This document shows, in pieces, positions 29,573-40,229 of a DNA stretch of 64,000 nt. The stretch comes from Haliclystus octoradiatus (Eukaryota; Cnidaria; Staurozoa; Stauromedusae; Haliclystidae), in the NCBI GenBank assembly GCA_916610825.1, contig OU744450.1, positions 12,711,489 through 12,775,488 on the forward strand, in the 5' to 3' direction. The first letter of the stretch is position 1. Every line of letters starts with the position of its first letter. The translations under genes were made by a program, and so were the position numbers. Below the pieces are notes generated by a model. It had not been told where the DNA came from. It saw only the letters and a program-made list of their open reading frames with translations, and ran no database searches.

Positions 29573-29942
29573 CGAATAAATTGTCGCTATTTTTTTTCAT
29601 CCATGCCGTTCCGCTATTGAATAGCATGGATTTCCTGGAGTGCATAATAACTCTGACGTCGTTTTCGTATGAAAACTGTTAGCGAAATTGATTGCATCTT
29701 CGAGAATTTTTTCTGAGATTGAAAGGTAGAAGTTTTCTATATCAAAATCAAGAATGATAATTTATTTTATTCTTTGAGGGCTTTGAACCATTTAATCACC
29801 GAGAATGAATGTTTTCATTGGTTAGCGTTTGACTGTTTTTTCGCTTCAATTATAATCTCTTCTAGGATCTTCTTGCTGATAATTCCTACCTCACGTTTTG
29901 CAGGATGGATTAGCCGGCAGGTAGGGTTTTGCTTTCCTTGTG
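29475..29942 (-). pseudogene. Divergent RT fragment (DGAEICELVG family), C-terminal piece
   Basis: Broken frames on the minus strand read KQNPTCRLIHPAKREVGIIS, KKILEEIIIEAKKQSN, VIKWFKAL and then RYDGAEICELVG. I recognise this order from a reverse transcriptase family common in cnidarian and other invertebrate genomes (recalled, clade unsure, possibly Penelope-related). An N-terminal piece of what is probably the same copy lies at 40380-40625 on the same strand. The BEL and Penelope insertions lie between the two. Confidence 0.6.
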
Positions 29943-30123
29943 GAGAATCTATGGGGAAATTATCGCTTACAGCCTCCCTAATTTACGAAGTATCAATTGA
30001 GTTAATTTTCAATAAATAGTGATAATTTCCTAAGCAACGGTTAAATATATACAAAACTGTTTTGAATCTTCTTCTTCGATTGTCATTGACATCTGGATAT
30101 TCATTAATCATCTGCTTCACATA

Positions 30124-30471
30124 TCATGCATAATTGTTAACAGATCTCATCAACATAGACTGCTTAGTTTGAAGCTTCACGCTTCTAATAATACCATCTT
30201 TTCCAGGATACACATCTGTGATATGACCCATAAGCCAATTTCCTCGTGGTTGATCTTCGTCATAAATTAAGACTACGTCATTGACTTTGACATTACCATT
30301 TGAGCGTTGCCATTTTTGAGTAATAATAATAGTTGGCAAATATTCCTTTCTCCATCTTCTCCAAAACATATCGGCCAGATGCTGTGTTTGACGCCATCTT
30401 CTTCTTGTGTAATTGTCATGTTCACTGAAGATTCCAGGTGGAAATGTTCCCTTGTAAAGCTGTATTAACAA
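30124..30471 (-). pseudogene. BEL/Pao pol C-terminal domain (DUF5641-like)
   Basis: It encodes TFPPGIFSEHDNYTRRRWRQ, FWRRWRKEYLPT, VNDVVLIYDEDQPRGNWLMG and DGIIRSVKLQT. This is the conserved domain after integrase in BEL/Pao elements, function unknown. The join to the integrase piece upstream lacks about 80 residues, so a deletion removed the segment containing the catalytic Glu region. Confidence 0.8.
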
Positions 30472-31166
30472 GTTAATCGGAGTAAGTGCTTCAATACACC
30501 ACTCAGGTTAGATGCGGTTGGTGTTTGGAAGATCCATTTCGTTGCATATTGATGAAGAAACTTCTCAATCGTATTCTGATCCAGTTGTGACAGTGCATGT
30601 TTCAATTCATTCAATTCACGGTCTGCTGATTTGAAATTTGACCCATTGTCACTGCGTAACTCCTTTGGCTGTCCACGGCGGTTAACAAATCTTCTGAGAG
30701 TATCGATAACGTCATTGGTGTCTAACGATTCAGAAACTGATGGATTGCCCGTGAATTCAGGCAAGTGAAAATGCAACCCCATCTTTTATGACAATTTCTG
30801 CCTTCCTTTACTGTAAGTGGGCCAAATGGTCTAATCCAGTATATGTGAAGGGAGTGTCATCAGCTTGTATTCTTGATGCTGGTAACTCAGCCATAGGAGG
30901 TTGCATTCTTTTCGCCATGTGCTTTTTACATTGCACACAGCTTCTGATTAGCTTTCTTGCGTTTGACCCTGCCCCAAAATCCAGTGCTTTTGTCTTAGTT
31001 CTGCAAGAAGATGCTCCAAACTTCCATGAGACAACTTCAAATGAAAATGACTAAGTAATAAATTAGAGACATGATGAGATTTTGGTAGTATAAGAGGATG
31101 TTTCGCCTCGAGGCTGATTGGTGCGCTGTATAATCTTCCTCCAACTCTAAGCTGTCCATCCTTCAT
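30465..31166 (-). pseudogene. BEL/Pao integrase, frameshifted
   Basis: The first piece (31166-30948) has the zinc region GQLRVGGRLYSA, HPLILPKSHH and HLKLSHGSLEHLL. The middle, read across frameshifts, gives CVQCKKHMAKRMQPPMAELP and TYTGLDH (first Asp). The second piece (30782-30465) gives LRRFVNRRGQPKEL, RSDNGSNFKSA (second Asp) and then SNLSGVLKHLLR where GVWERL is usual. The catalytic Glu is therefore lost. Inactive. Confidence 0.8.
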
Positions 31167-31217
31167 AGTCGGTATTAACCTTACAAGGTTGCTGCCCTTT
31201 GATATTGCCTTCTTTTC

Positions 31218-32081
31218 TTAAAGATTTTCAATTTCTTTGTGAAAGGATGTATGTTGGACGTAATTGATAACAGAATTTTCAGCATTGATTAATTCGTGCA
31301 GTCCAAATGAACCTTTCTTGCAGCTTGTAGGATTTTTCAAAAAGTGAATAAATCTCTTCAGCCATGCAGTTTTTGTTATCAATTTATTCCAAGATGAATA
31401 TCTTGTAATGAAGTCGTCGAACAGTTTTTTACTCTGTTTCTGTAGTCGACTTACGCTGTAGTTGCTGCATTTCTTTATTTCTGGATCGTCATCTGGTAGA
31501 GCTGCATCATTGCTAAATGTGCTTATTGGCCAAGCTGATTCTGTCTGGAGTAAAAACTTTGGACCAGTGAACCATTCAGAATGTTTCTGAAAATTGGATA
31601 CAGTTGCTCCTCTGGATACTTTGTCTGCTGGGTTCATCTTAGTTGGAACATATCTCCATTGCGATTGCTCATTTGTTTTTCTTATCTCTTCTATGCGATT
31701 TGCCACAAAGGGATGGACTCTTTTGGTTTCATTGCTAATGTATTTCAATACTGTGGTAGAGTCTGTCCAGAAGTAGCTGTCATTTACATTTAGATCCACT
31801 TCTCTAAGGACACTTGCATGGACTCTTACAGCGATGGTAGCAGCCTGTAATTCTAGACGAGGTATACTTGTTTGCCTTCTCGGTGCTAATCTTTCCTTAG
31901 CAATCACAAAGCAACAATTTATGTCTCCATGTAATGTTGATGAACGAATATAAGAGACAGCACCATACGCCATTTCTGAAGCGTCAGCAAAGGTGTGTTG
32001 TTGGATGTTCTTGCTTTCTGGTAGTACCATTAACTTTTGAATGGAAATTTCTTCTGCTTGCTGATTCTCAGTAAGCCACAA
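31218..32081 (-). pseudogene. BEL/Pao RNase H region
   Basis: 287 open residues. TFADASEMAYGAVSYIR carries the first RNase H Asp, RLELQAATIAVRV the Glu and FWTDSTTVLKYISN the next Asp. RYVPTKMNPADKVSRG is typical of BEL elements. Continuous, but cut from RT by a stop and frameshift at about 32085. Confidence 0.85.
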
Positions 32082-32100
32082 CTGTCATCGTCCTTTATCT

Positions 32101-32960
32101 TCATCGGCAAAACGTCATCCCAATCGATCTTTCTTTGCAGAGTTCTTGAAGTAGTAGCTTTGCATTGAGTAATATCGGTGCTGCTATTCCAAGTGTATCA
32201 TATGTTGAACTAATAGTTGAAAGTATGCCTCTCTTTGTAAGTGAAGATGATGTTTTTATTGCTTTATATCCAAGAGTATCTTCCGTAACTCTCCACCGCA
32301 CTCCCAACGCTCTCTGCGGGGCTGTCTCTTGCTTTAATAGGTCTATAGCGGTAGGGGCTTGCTGCGATGCTTCAAATGACGCAACTACTTCTGGAGAGTT
32401 GCTTAGCCACTTGGATAGTTTTATACCACCATTTTTGAGCAACTTGACTAACCCTTTGCTTAAAGCGATAGCTTTTTCTTCATTGTCGACTGAATTTAAC
32501 AAACCATCTACGTAAAAGTTCATTTTAACTGTCTTAACTGCTTCGTCACTGTAATTGTCTGCATTGTCAATAGCAGTTTGTTGTAAGGCAAATGTTGCGT
32601 AACAAGGACTGTCAATTGAGCCAAAGATGTGTACATTCATAGCATAATCTATAGGGTCCTTTGTTATCTCATTCTCCCACCATAGAAATCGTAAGGAGTG
32701 TGTATCAGCTGGTGTGGCTTTTATTTGCAGAAACATTTTGCAAATATCTGCAAGCATGGCTATTTTGTGTTCCCTGAACCTTAGCAGTACTCAGATAAGA
32801 TCGTTACTTAAATCAAGCCCATTCATTCTTTACAAATTTGTTTTTTAACGGCATAATTCTTTTTAGTGCTAACTGTCTGTTATTTGATAAACTTGTATCA
32901 GTCTTACGCCATTGCAATCCTGTTTCATAATTCCCTTCTTTTAGAATTGTCGTCTAGCTT
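32101..32960 (-). pseudogene. BEL/Pao reverse transcriptase, catalytic box YVDG
   Basis: An upstream piece reads EGNYETGLQWRKTDTSLSNN and RIMPLKNKFVKNEW (about 32935-32815). The main frame (32757-32101) has MLADICKMFLQI, LRFLWWENE, FGSIDSPCYATFAL and FYVDGLLNS. The RT active site should be YVDD; codon GGT replaces an Asp codon, which would abolish polymerase activity. The palm segment between the pieces is deleted. Confidence 0.82.
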
Positions 32961-33005
32961 AATATTTGCAATGAACGTTTGTCTTCAATGGAATGCGTTT
33001 TAGCT

Positions 33006-33812
33006 TCAGATGTACCGTAGCTTTCTATTGCCCAAAACCGCTCCTATGCTCTTATTAAGCATATCATCGTTGATTGTATTAACTGCGTGAGTGGAGGAAG
33101 TTACACCCTCCTCGTTTGATTCCTTTAATTTCCCTAACAGGCACCATCCCAATTTGGTTTTGACAGCTATTGGCTGATTTTGCTTTCCTGAAATGATTTC
33201 ATCATGGATCATTGCCTCCGGGACATCTGTGTCAATGATCATTGAAACTGAGCTATAATCTGCTAAGGGTAGCGGAACATTTTTTAGATGAGGGTAACCT
33301 TTTAGATCTCTTGCCTTTGGTCTTTTAGGCATTGCAACATATAAATCGTCTATTGCCCATACAGTTTCTAGTTTAATCCTGGTGTTGGTATCATCATTCA
33401 TTGCAGCTACTTCATAACTAATTTTGGATGCTTTCCTTTTTGTTGAAATGTCGCTCACAGTGCTTAGGTTTAGCTCATGTTTATCACCTGTGAAATTCAA
33501 TTTATCTGCTAGCCATTTGCTGCACATGGTCAAAGATGATCCGGAATCAAGCAATGCATACGTTGTTATCTCCTTTCCATTTTTTTTTGCTATTACTCTG
33601 ACAGCAACTACTTGAGTCAAAGCCGGTGATAAATGCACAGTTGAATTCGTTGTCATGGTTACCGATGGCACTGACGGTTCTTCCAAATTGTTGATCGTGT
33701 TGCTATCGGATATCACGCGATTGGTTTGTATACCCTCGTTTACATTCATTGTTGATTCTGAATTATGTAATAGCGTGTTATGCCGACGTTTGCACGTTTG
33801 ATGTATTTTCAC
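33006..33812 (-). pseudogene. BEL/Pao aspartic protease region
   Basis: 268 open residues contain TYALLDSGSSLTMCSKWLAD, the protease active site in its BEL form (D-S-G-S), and VPLPLADYSSVSMIIDTDVP with KLGWCLLGKL. These match the peptidase A17/DUF1758 region that precedes RT in BEL/Pao. Upstream, CKRRHNTLLH is the end of the gag zinc region. Confidence 0.82.
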
Positions 33813-33829
33813 TTCTACATATATTAGAT

Positions 33830-35328
33830 GTATGTGAGATTCCCAGGCAGTTGAAACATAGCTTAGAGCTTTTTCCTACCGTCAATCGCTCTTGGTAGTT
33901 CATATCTAAGAATTTTGAATATTTGTTTGTCCGATGGTCTTGTTTACATATATAATATACATTCCCTTAGTTGTTTATAAACATATGATTGCTCAGGAAT
34001 GGAACCACTGGCATTAACTGGGTTCAGTTTTGTCTGGCTGCTCTTGATGTTATTCTTTCCACGACCAAATACTGGATCGTTTAAATATCTGCTTGTAAAG
34101 CAACGAATTTGGCCATGTCTGATAACTCAGGTACTTGACCTTTCATTCGCATCTTAGTGGCAATTGTTGCCCATTTGTTTTGCATGGAATAGGGTTATCG
34201 ATTGTAGACCTGATTTAATGTTATTGAAGCATTGATGTCTGATCGATATCCTGATCTATTTAACGTGTCTACGCAGTATTGTAATGCGTATGAATAATAT
34301 AGAATACCGTTTGCGTCATCATCTTGCAACTGCTTTCCTGTTGTTAGTTTATCTATAAAGGCTGTTGCAACTTCGTACGGGTTTCCGAATTGTTTTTTGA
34401 GGAGTTTTAAACAACTTGTAAATGCATCTTGTAGACCAATACAGTTTTGAATTACAGTTTTGGCCTCCCCAGTATAACTATTGATTAAATGCCATAACGT
34501 TTCATAATAAATCGTATATATTCTGTCGCGTCCCCACTAAAGGAAAGGAGGCGAATAGTAGGCAAACCGATTCTTGCCATTATGTTTCCCAATTGATTTG
34601 CTTGGTTGTCATTACCGTTTAATAAATTTTAAAGGGGCAAGATTGACCGGCGACCGCTGCGAGCACAAATTGAATTTATACTTAGCGTAATTCAACCGTC
34701 TCGCTTTGAAACTATTGTTCTACGCAGGCCTAATCTGTTATAAATTCATGTCAACAATGTACATTGTGTTATGAACAATAAACATGCACGTGATCCGAAG
34801 TGCGTAGCGCCTGCCGGTCATTTTTGCTCCTTTAATTGGTTGTTAACAATTGATTCATTTTTGGAAGCGTGTCAAACCAATCGTGCACTTTTTCATTTCC
34901 GGTTAATTGATCGTTTATTGATCCTATTGGTTCTATAATCAAACAATATGTCATTATTCTCTGTCAACTGTTCAGAGACTTCAGATCCGCTGTCGTCATT
35001 ATCATCATTGTCACTTTCATCACAATAAAATATTTCAAATCGAGTTCTGCTCGCTTCAAGTTCATGTTTACTGTCAATAACTTTTTTGACATTTGTCAAC
35101 TCCGCTTCTTTCTCGACGTATTTCACGGCCTCGTCTCTTTTATATTGTGCTAGCTCTATCGCATGTTTTTCCTCTCTTCGGCGCGTTTAGTTTGATGACT
35201 TAGACTTATTTTGAGTACCTTGTAGAATAACTTTTTTGACTTCACCCCGGGTTGATCGTTGTTCGATAATCTGTCCCTTTGAAGGAGGCAGCGAAGTACC
35301 TTCTGCACCTTCGGTAAGGCGAAACATG
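33830..35328 (-). pseudogene. gag: BEL/Pao gag, frameshifted and split by a MITE
   Basis: It starts at ATG 35328 (MFRLTEGAEGTSLPPSKG). It continues through a charged segment (35126-34893: ELTNVKKVIDSKHELEASRT and an acidic run) and is then split by the 34629-34835 MITE. Past the MITE it reads NQANQLGNIMARIGLPTIRL, ETLWHLINSYTGEAKTVIQN, LKLLKKQFGNPYEVATAFID and LNRSGYRSDINASI. The last set matches DUF1759-type BEL gag. Stops and shifts occur throughout. Confidence 0.7.
34629..34835. mobile_element. TTAA-flanked MITE inside the BEL gag
   Basis: TTAA (34629-34632) then AGGGGCAAGATTGACCGGC at the left. The reverse complement of the right end is AGGAGCAAAAATGACCGGC, followed by TTAA (34832-34835). 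About 199 bp without coding capacity. TTAA duplications are typical of piggyBac-type transposition. Same end family as 50770-51473. Confidence 0.7.
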
Positions 35329-35826
35329 CTTTATTTGATTAAGAACGGCCAAGGTTAACGTTTAAAACTAATATAGACGACGATTTTACTAATTTGAATG
35401 TGAACGGTACATTGACGAATACATGAAGGTAAGTAAGCTGGTACAAGACGACAAATGAATAGACACAATTTGTTACGGCAATAATAAAGTTTGTTGAATA
35501 AAGTTGAATAAACCAATAAATCTCGTAAGTTGATTGATGTATATATATGTGATTACTGTAATGTTGATAAATCCGTTTTAAACTAGAAAGAGATTAAATT
35601 CTATTAATTATGATTAACATGACATACTAAAGTAAACAATTTTATTAGTTACTTAAAATAGGATAAATTCATACCGTGTGTTCTTTCTGCGTCTTCACTT
35701 CTCTCTTTCCATTCTACACTGACTGATTTCACGTTGACATGTTCATAAATTTATGTCACGATTTGTGTTATTTAAGTGGAATTTATAATTTCAAGATAAA
35801 GGATAGCGACAAAAAATAAACAGACT

Positions 35827-35877
35827 TAGGTTTAAACAACGTTTCGTAATAGCTTAATTGCATCTTCAGGTTAAAAG
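35827..35877 (-). ncRNA. Hammerhead ribozyme-like motif, left Penelope copy
   Basis: On the minus strand CTGAAGA fits the core CUGANGA. It is followed by GCAAT...ATTAC (stem II, one mismatch against the right copy), then GAAAC and GTT. The flanks TTTTAAC and GTTTAAA can pair as stem I. Hammerheads in Penelope pLTRs are known from the literature. The mispaired stem II makes this copy weaker. Confidence 0.5.
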
Positions 35878-35983
35878 GAATAACATATAAAATTACAAAG
35901 TATTTATAGTAAATATTTACGTGATTATAAAATTGGGTAGAAAACAATACAACAAAGATAATATATTATTTACTTAGGTAGAG

Positions 35984-38440
35984 TTATACAAATAGCCTAG
36001 ACCGGACGGAATCCTTCTGGGTGTTGAGGGTCGGACTTAGCTCTTTGATTGCTAGCATTTCATGAATTAAACAATCAAACTTATTGGTGCACTTCCTCAG
36101 TACAGAAAAAAGATGTCCTGAATTTTTGACATTTTTATTGTGAGTTTGTAAGTGTAAACCGACTGCCGACCCACAATGTTCGTCAATACGTTGATGTAGA
36201 TGCCGGCGAGTAAAGCCGACATAACTCGCATCGCACGAGTCACACTGGAATAGGTAAACAACGCATTGACGAGACAGTAAAGCCGGCCTCGGTTCACGCA
36301 CACGAACATCGTCAATTATTTTTCTAGATTTAAAATCTGGTCGAATGCTCTGTGCGACTTCTACACTCAGAGTTTTCAATTGTCGCCGTAGTGAATTGGC
36401 GGAAACCTGGTCTTTGTAAGGCAAAACAATGTTAATTGCATCTCTTTTGTTGTGGGTTATGTTGTCTAATTCTACATTATTAGGTAAATTAAACTTAGAA
36501 ATACAAAAATTAATTAAGGAAATAGGATATTTAAGTTTTAAAAATATGTTTTTGATAGTAATACATTCAGAATTAAATAAATAATCATTAGATGATAAAC
36601 GGCGTGCTCGATCAAGCATCGTTAATAGCAGCCCCCGTTTGTATTTCATGTCCACATGACTATTATAATGCAACAATAGCCCATTGTCAGTGGGTTTGCG
36701 GTAAACCGAAGTTTCAATACTACAATTAGTTCTTTTTAGTAATGTACCGATAAATGGTATCTGATTTCTATCTTCTATTTCAAGAGTGAAATTTAATTCT
36801 GAATTATCATTCAATAATTTGAGAAAGCTATTAGCACTTTCAATACTAGGCATAACTGCTATGGTGTCATCAACATAACGACGATAATAATTTGGCAATA
36901 AATCCTGTTCTTGCAATTTTTGTTCTAAATCACACATGAATATGTTGGCCATCAAGGGTCCAAGAGGTGATCCCATGGCAATGCCGTCAATTTGTTCAAA
37001 AAGTTCGCCTTCAAATTGAAACAATTGGTTCTTGGTTGCTAATAATAGCAACTCTGCAAGTTCATTGGGCGTTAACGATAGCTTGTGAGTTTGATTGAAC
37101 CAGTCATCTTTGAAGGCTTTTTGGACTAGTATATCTATAGTTTTATCAACAGGGATATTGGTAAATAATGATGACACGTCATATGATACTAATATATCAG
37201 AGTTATTAATTGTTGTAGTCTTAATTTCCTCACAGGAATCAAAAACATCATTAATAGTGTAGAGATTGCACGATAAAGGTTGCAATTTTTCATCTAACCA
37301 TTTTGCAAGTCCAAAGTTATAGGTATTGGTAGCAGATAAAATCGGTCGCATAGTTAAAGGATTTTTATGTGTCTTTGGCAGACCATATAGATGCGCCAGT
37401 CTAGAGCCGCGTGGGGCTATTATATCTGCGGTCGTTTTTGGTAATATTCGTTTTATTGCTTTAGTGAGAAGCCTCTCCTTGGCAAGTAACGGATGGTCAA
37501 CTTTTCTTGGTCGGCCCCTTTTCTTAGGACCCTCTTGAAATGGAATAAATTTGTCAGTAAGGTCTATTGATGCCTGTTTCAATAGCCTGATATAGTGATC
37601 TTTGTCCATTACGACCACGCCATTGCTTTTATCTGGCTTGGTTATCACAATATCATTTCGCTTTTTAAGACGTTTAACCGCTTTAACGAGTTGTTTTGGG
37701 GCAGGCGGGCCTTTTCGTTTCACATAGTTCAATGCAATGGATCGAAGAGTAGAAGTAACTAATTCTTTCGACTCCGTAGTCATATCGCTATCAAGTCGCC
37801 AACAAACTTTTTCAAAGTTTGCCAATATCATTTTAGAATCCTTATCATTATTCCCAGACGGTAATGAGAAATTCAATCCTCTCGATAAGACGAGCTTTTC
37901 GAAAAACGATAAATTGTAAGATGATAAATTAAGTATGTGACAATCTAATTTACCTTGCTTATTTTCAGCTGCTAACATTCGTGATATCTTGCCAGTATGC
38001 TTCTTCATTACCACCTCAAATAACTTATTTCTAAGCAGGGTATTAGTACGTAATATTAGACAGTAGCGTAAGAACGAGCATGTATTGCGGATTTCATCGT
38101 ATATTAAATTGACTTCAATTCTTAAATTTTTAAGATCATTTAGCTTATAGCTTAACTCTTCTTTCAGTACATTCTCCTCGTAGTTATTTACGGATCGATG
38201 CCATTTTTTCTTGGTATTATGTCCAACTTGAGCGAAAGTTGGTGTTACTCCAAGATTCTTACAAAGGTTAAGAAATTCGATTGCACATTGGCAATTGATA
38301 ATTCTTTTGCTGCACTGTTCGAGTCTCCTGAACAAGTGCAGTTGTTGGTCGCGTTTCAATACATTCAGTAAAAGTTTCTTCGAAAAACATTTCAAGATAA
38401 AGGATAGCGACAAAAAATAAACAGACTTAGGTTTAAACAA
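35984..38440 (-). CDS. Penelope polyprotein: RT plus GIY-YIG endonuclease (818 aa)
   Basis: Penelope elements copy themselves with an RT related to telomerase and nick targets with a GIY-YIG nuclease (family knowledge). Seen in order: CAIEFLNLCKNLGVTPTFAQ, ITKPDKSNGVVVMDKDHY, LAHLYGLPKTHKNPLTMRP, SYDVSSLFTNIPVDKTI, GIAMGSPLGPLMANIFM, and YRRYVDDTIAVM with both catalytic Asp. The C-terminal nuclease is VVYLFQCDSCDASYVGFT (GIY-YIG core form), then HLHQRIDEH and a final LSPTLNTQKDS. The frame starts at ATG 38440, three bases into the element, so the repeat itself encodes the N terminus. No stop or shift, so it is potentially active. Confidence 0.92.
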   Translation of the reverse strand: MFKPKSVYFLSLSFILKCFSKKLLLNVLKRDQQLHLFRRLEQCSKRIINCQCAIEFLNLCKNLGVTPTFAQVGHNTKKKWHRSVNNYEENVLKEELSYKLNDLKNLRIEVNLIYDEIRNTCSFLRYCLILRTNTLLRNKLFEVVMKKHTGKISRMLAAENKQGKLDCHILNLSSYNLSFFEKLVLSRGLNFSLPSGNNDKDSKMILANFEKVCWRLDSDMTTESKELVTSTLRSIALNYVKRKGPPAPKQLVKAVKRLKKRNDIVITKPDKSNGVVVMDKDHYIRLLKQASIDLTDKFIPFQEGPKKRGRPRKVDHPLLAKERLLTKAIKRILPKTTADIIAPRGSRLAHLYGLPKTHKNPLTMRPILSATNTYNFGLAKWLDEKLQPLSCNLYTINDVFDSCEEIKTTTINNSDILVSYDVSSLFTNIPVDKTIDILVQKAFKDDWFNQTHKLSLTPNELAELLLLATKNQLFQFEGELFEQIDGIAMGSPLGPLMANIFMCDLEQKLQEQDLLPNYYRRYVDDTIAVMPSIESANSFLKLLNDNSELNFTLEIEDRNQIPFIGTLLKRTNCSIETSVYRKPTDNGLLLHYNSHVDMKYKRGLLLTMLDRARRLSSNDYLFNSECITIKNIFLKLKYPISLINFCISKFNLPNNVELDNITHNKRDAINIVLPYKDQVSANSLRRQLKTLSVEVAQSIRPDFKSRKIIDDVRVREPRPALLSRQCVVYLFQCDSCDASYVGFTRRHLHQRIDEHCGSAVGLHLQTHNKNVKNSGHLFSVLRKCTNKFDCLIHEMLAIKELSPTLNTQKDSVRSRLFV

Positions 38441-38448
38441 CGTGTGGC

Positions 38449-40077
38449 GTGATGGACAAAGATCACTATATCAGGCTATTGAAACAGGCATCAATAGACC
38501 TTACTGACAAATTTATTCCATTTCAAGAGGGTCCTAAGAAAAGGGGCCGACCAAGAAAAGTTGACCATCCGTTACTTGCCAAGGAGAGGCTTCTCACTAA
38601 AGCAATAAAACGAATATTACCAAAAACGACCGCAGATATAATAGCCCCACGCGGCTCTAGACTGGCGCATCTATACGGTCTGCCAAAGACACATAAAAAT
38701 CCTTTAACTATGCGACCGATTTTATCTGCTACCAATACCTATAACTTTGGACTTGCAAAATGATTAGATGAAAAATTGCAACCTTTATCGTGCAATCTCT
38801 ACACTATTAATGATGTTTTTGATTTCTGTGAGGAAATTAAGACTACAACAATTAATAACTCTGATATATTAGTATCATATGACGTGTCATCATTATTTAC
38901 CAATATCCCTGTTGATAAAACTATAGATATACTAGTCCAAAAAGCCTTCAAAGATGACTGGTTCAATCAAACTCACAAGCTATCGTTAACGCCCAATGAA
39001 CTTGCAGAGTTGCTATTATTAGCAACCAAGAACCAATTGTTTCAATTTGAAGGCGAACTTTTTGAACAAATTGACGGCGTTGCCATGGGATCACCTCTTG
39101 GACCTTGGATGGCCAACATATTCATGTGTGATTTAGAACAAAAATTGCAAGAACAGGATTTATTGCCAAATTATTATCGTCGTTATGTTGATGACACCAT
39201 AGCAGTTATGCCTAGTATTGAAAGTGCTAATAGCTTTCTCAAATTATTGAATGATAATTCAGAATTAAATTTCACTCTTGAAATAGAAGATAGAAATCAG
39301 ATACCATTTATCGGTACATTACTAAAAAGAACTAATTGTAGTATTGAAACTTCGGTTTACCGCAAACCCACTGACAATGGGCTATTGTTGCATTATAATA
39401 GTCATGTGGACATGAAATACAAACGGGGGCTGCTATTAACGATGCTTGATCGAGCACGCCGTTTATCATCTAATGATTATTTATTTAATTCTGGATGTAT
39501 TACTATCAAAAACATATTTTTAAAACTTAAATATCCTATTTCCTTAATTAATTTTTGTATTTCTAAGTTTAATTTACCTAATAATGTAGAATTAGACAAC
39601 ACAACCCACAACAAAAGAGATGCAATTAACATTGTTTTGCCTTACAAAGACCAGGTTTCCGCCAATTCACTACGGCGACAATTGAAAACTCTGAGTGTAG
39701 AAGTCGGACAGAGCTTTCGACCAGTTTTTAAATCTAGAAAAATAATTGACGATGTTCGTGTGCGTGAACCGAGGCCGGCTTTACTGTCTCGTCAATGCGT
39801 TGTTTACCTATTCCAGTGTGACTCGTGCGATGCGAGTTATGTCGGCTTTACTCGCCGGCATCTACATCAACGTATTGACGAACATTGTGGGTCGGCAGTC
39901 GGTTTACACTTACAAACTCACAATAAAAATGTCAAAAATTCAGGACATCTTTTTTCTGTACTGAGGAAGTGCACCAATAAGTTTGATTGTTTAATTCATG
40001 AAATGCTAGCAATCAAAGAGCTAAGTCCAACCCTCAACACTCAGAAGGATTCCGTCCGGTCTAAGCTATTTGTATAA
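38449..40077 (+). pseudogene. Penelope RT plus GIY-YIG, 5' truncated, one stop
   Basis: The first piece 38449-38763 is MDKDHYIRLLKQASIDLTDK and so on, up to LAK. A TGA replaces the Trp codon, and 38776-40077 continues with RT (GVAMGSPLGPWMANIFM, YVDDTIAV) and the GIY-YIG nuclease. Scattered substitutions against the left copy are visible (PLM to PWM, IRPDF to FRPVF). The N-terminal third is missing, so this copy is dead on its own. Confidence 0.88.
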
Positions 40078-40182
40078 CTCTACCTAAGTAAATAATATAT
40101 TATCTTTGTTGTATTGTTTTCTACCCAATTTTATAATCACGTAAATATTTACTATAAATACTTTGTAATTTTATATGTTATT

Positions 40183-40229
40183 CCTTTTAACCTGAAGATG
40201 CAATTAAGCTATTGCGAAACGTTGTTTAA
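40183..40229 (+). ncRNA. Hammerhead ribozyme-like motif, right Penelope copy
   Basis: CTGAAGA (CUGANGA core), stem II GCAAT/ATTGC with loop taagct, then GAAAC, then GTT as a GUH cleavage triplet. Stem I can form between TTTTAAC upstream and GTTTAAA downstream with one mismatch. Stem III would be only AC/GU, as reported for dimeric hammerheads in Penelope elements (recalled). All invariant core bases are present. Confidence 0.6.

Larger units (their letters stand above)
35791..38443 (-). mobile_element. Penelope-like element, full-length left copy of a palindromic pair
   Basis: It runs minus from 38443. Its first 52 bases (CGTTGTTTAAACC...ATCTTGA) are repeated directly at its 3' end (down to 35791), the Penelope pseudo-LTR pattern. 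The 3' flank is GAATTTATAATT (35779-35790), which recurs at the far right end of the opposed copy (40300-40311). Between the repeats lies an uninterrupted 818-codon ORF. A hammerhead-like motif sits just before the terminal repeat. Confidence 0.88.

Noticed and set aside
32165..32515. Plus-strand open frame of 116 codons
   Set aside because: It is antisense to the BEL reverse transcriptase, which has clear motifs; this is a shadow.
39746..39964. Plus-strand frame of 72 codons, also present mirrored at 36097-36315
   Set aside because: It lies in another frame of the Penelope GIY-YIG region and appears twice only because the element is duplicated in inverse.
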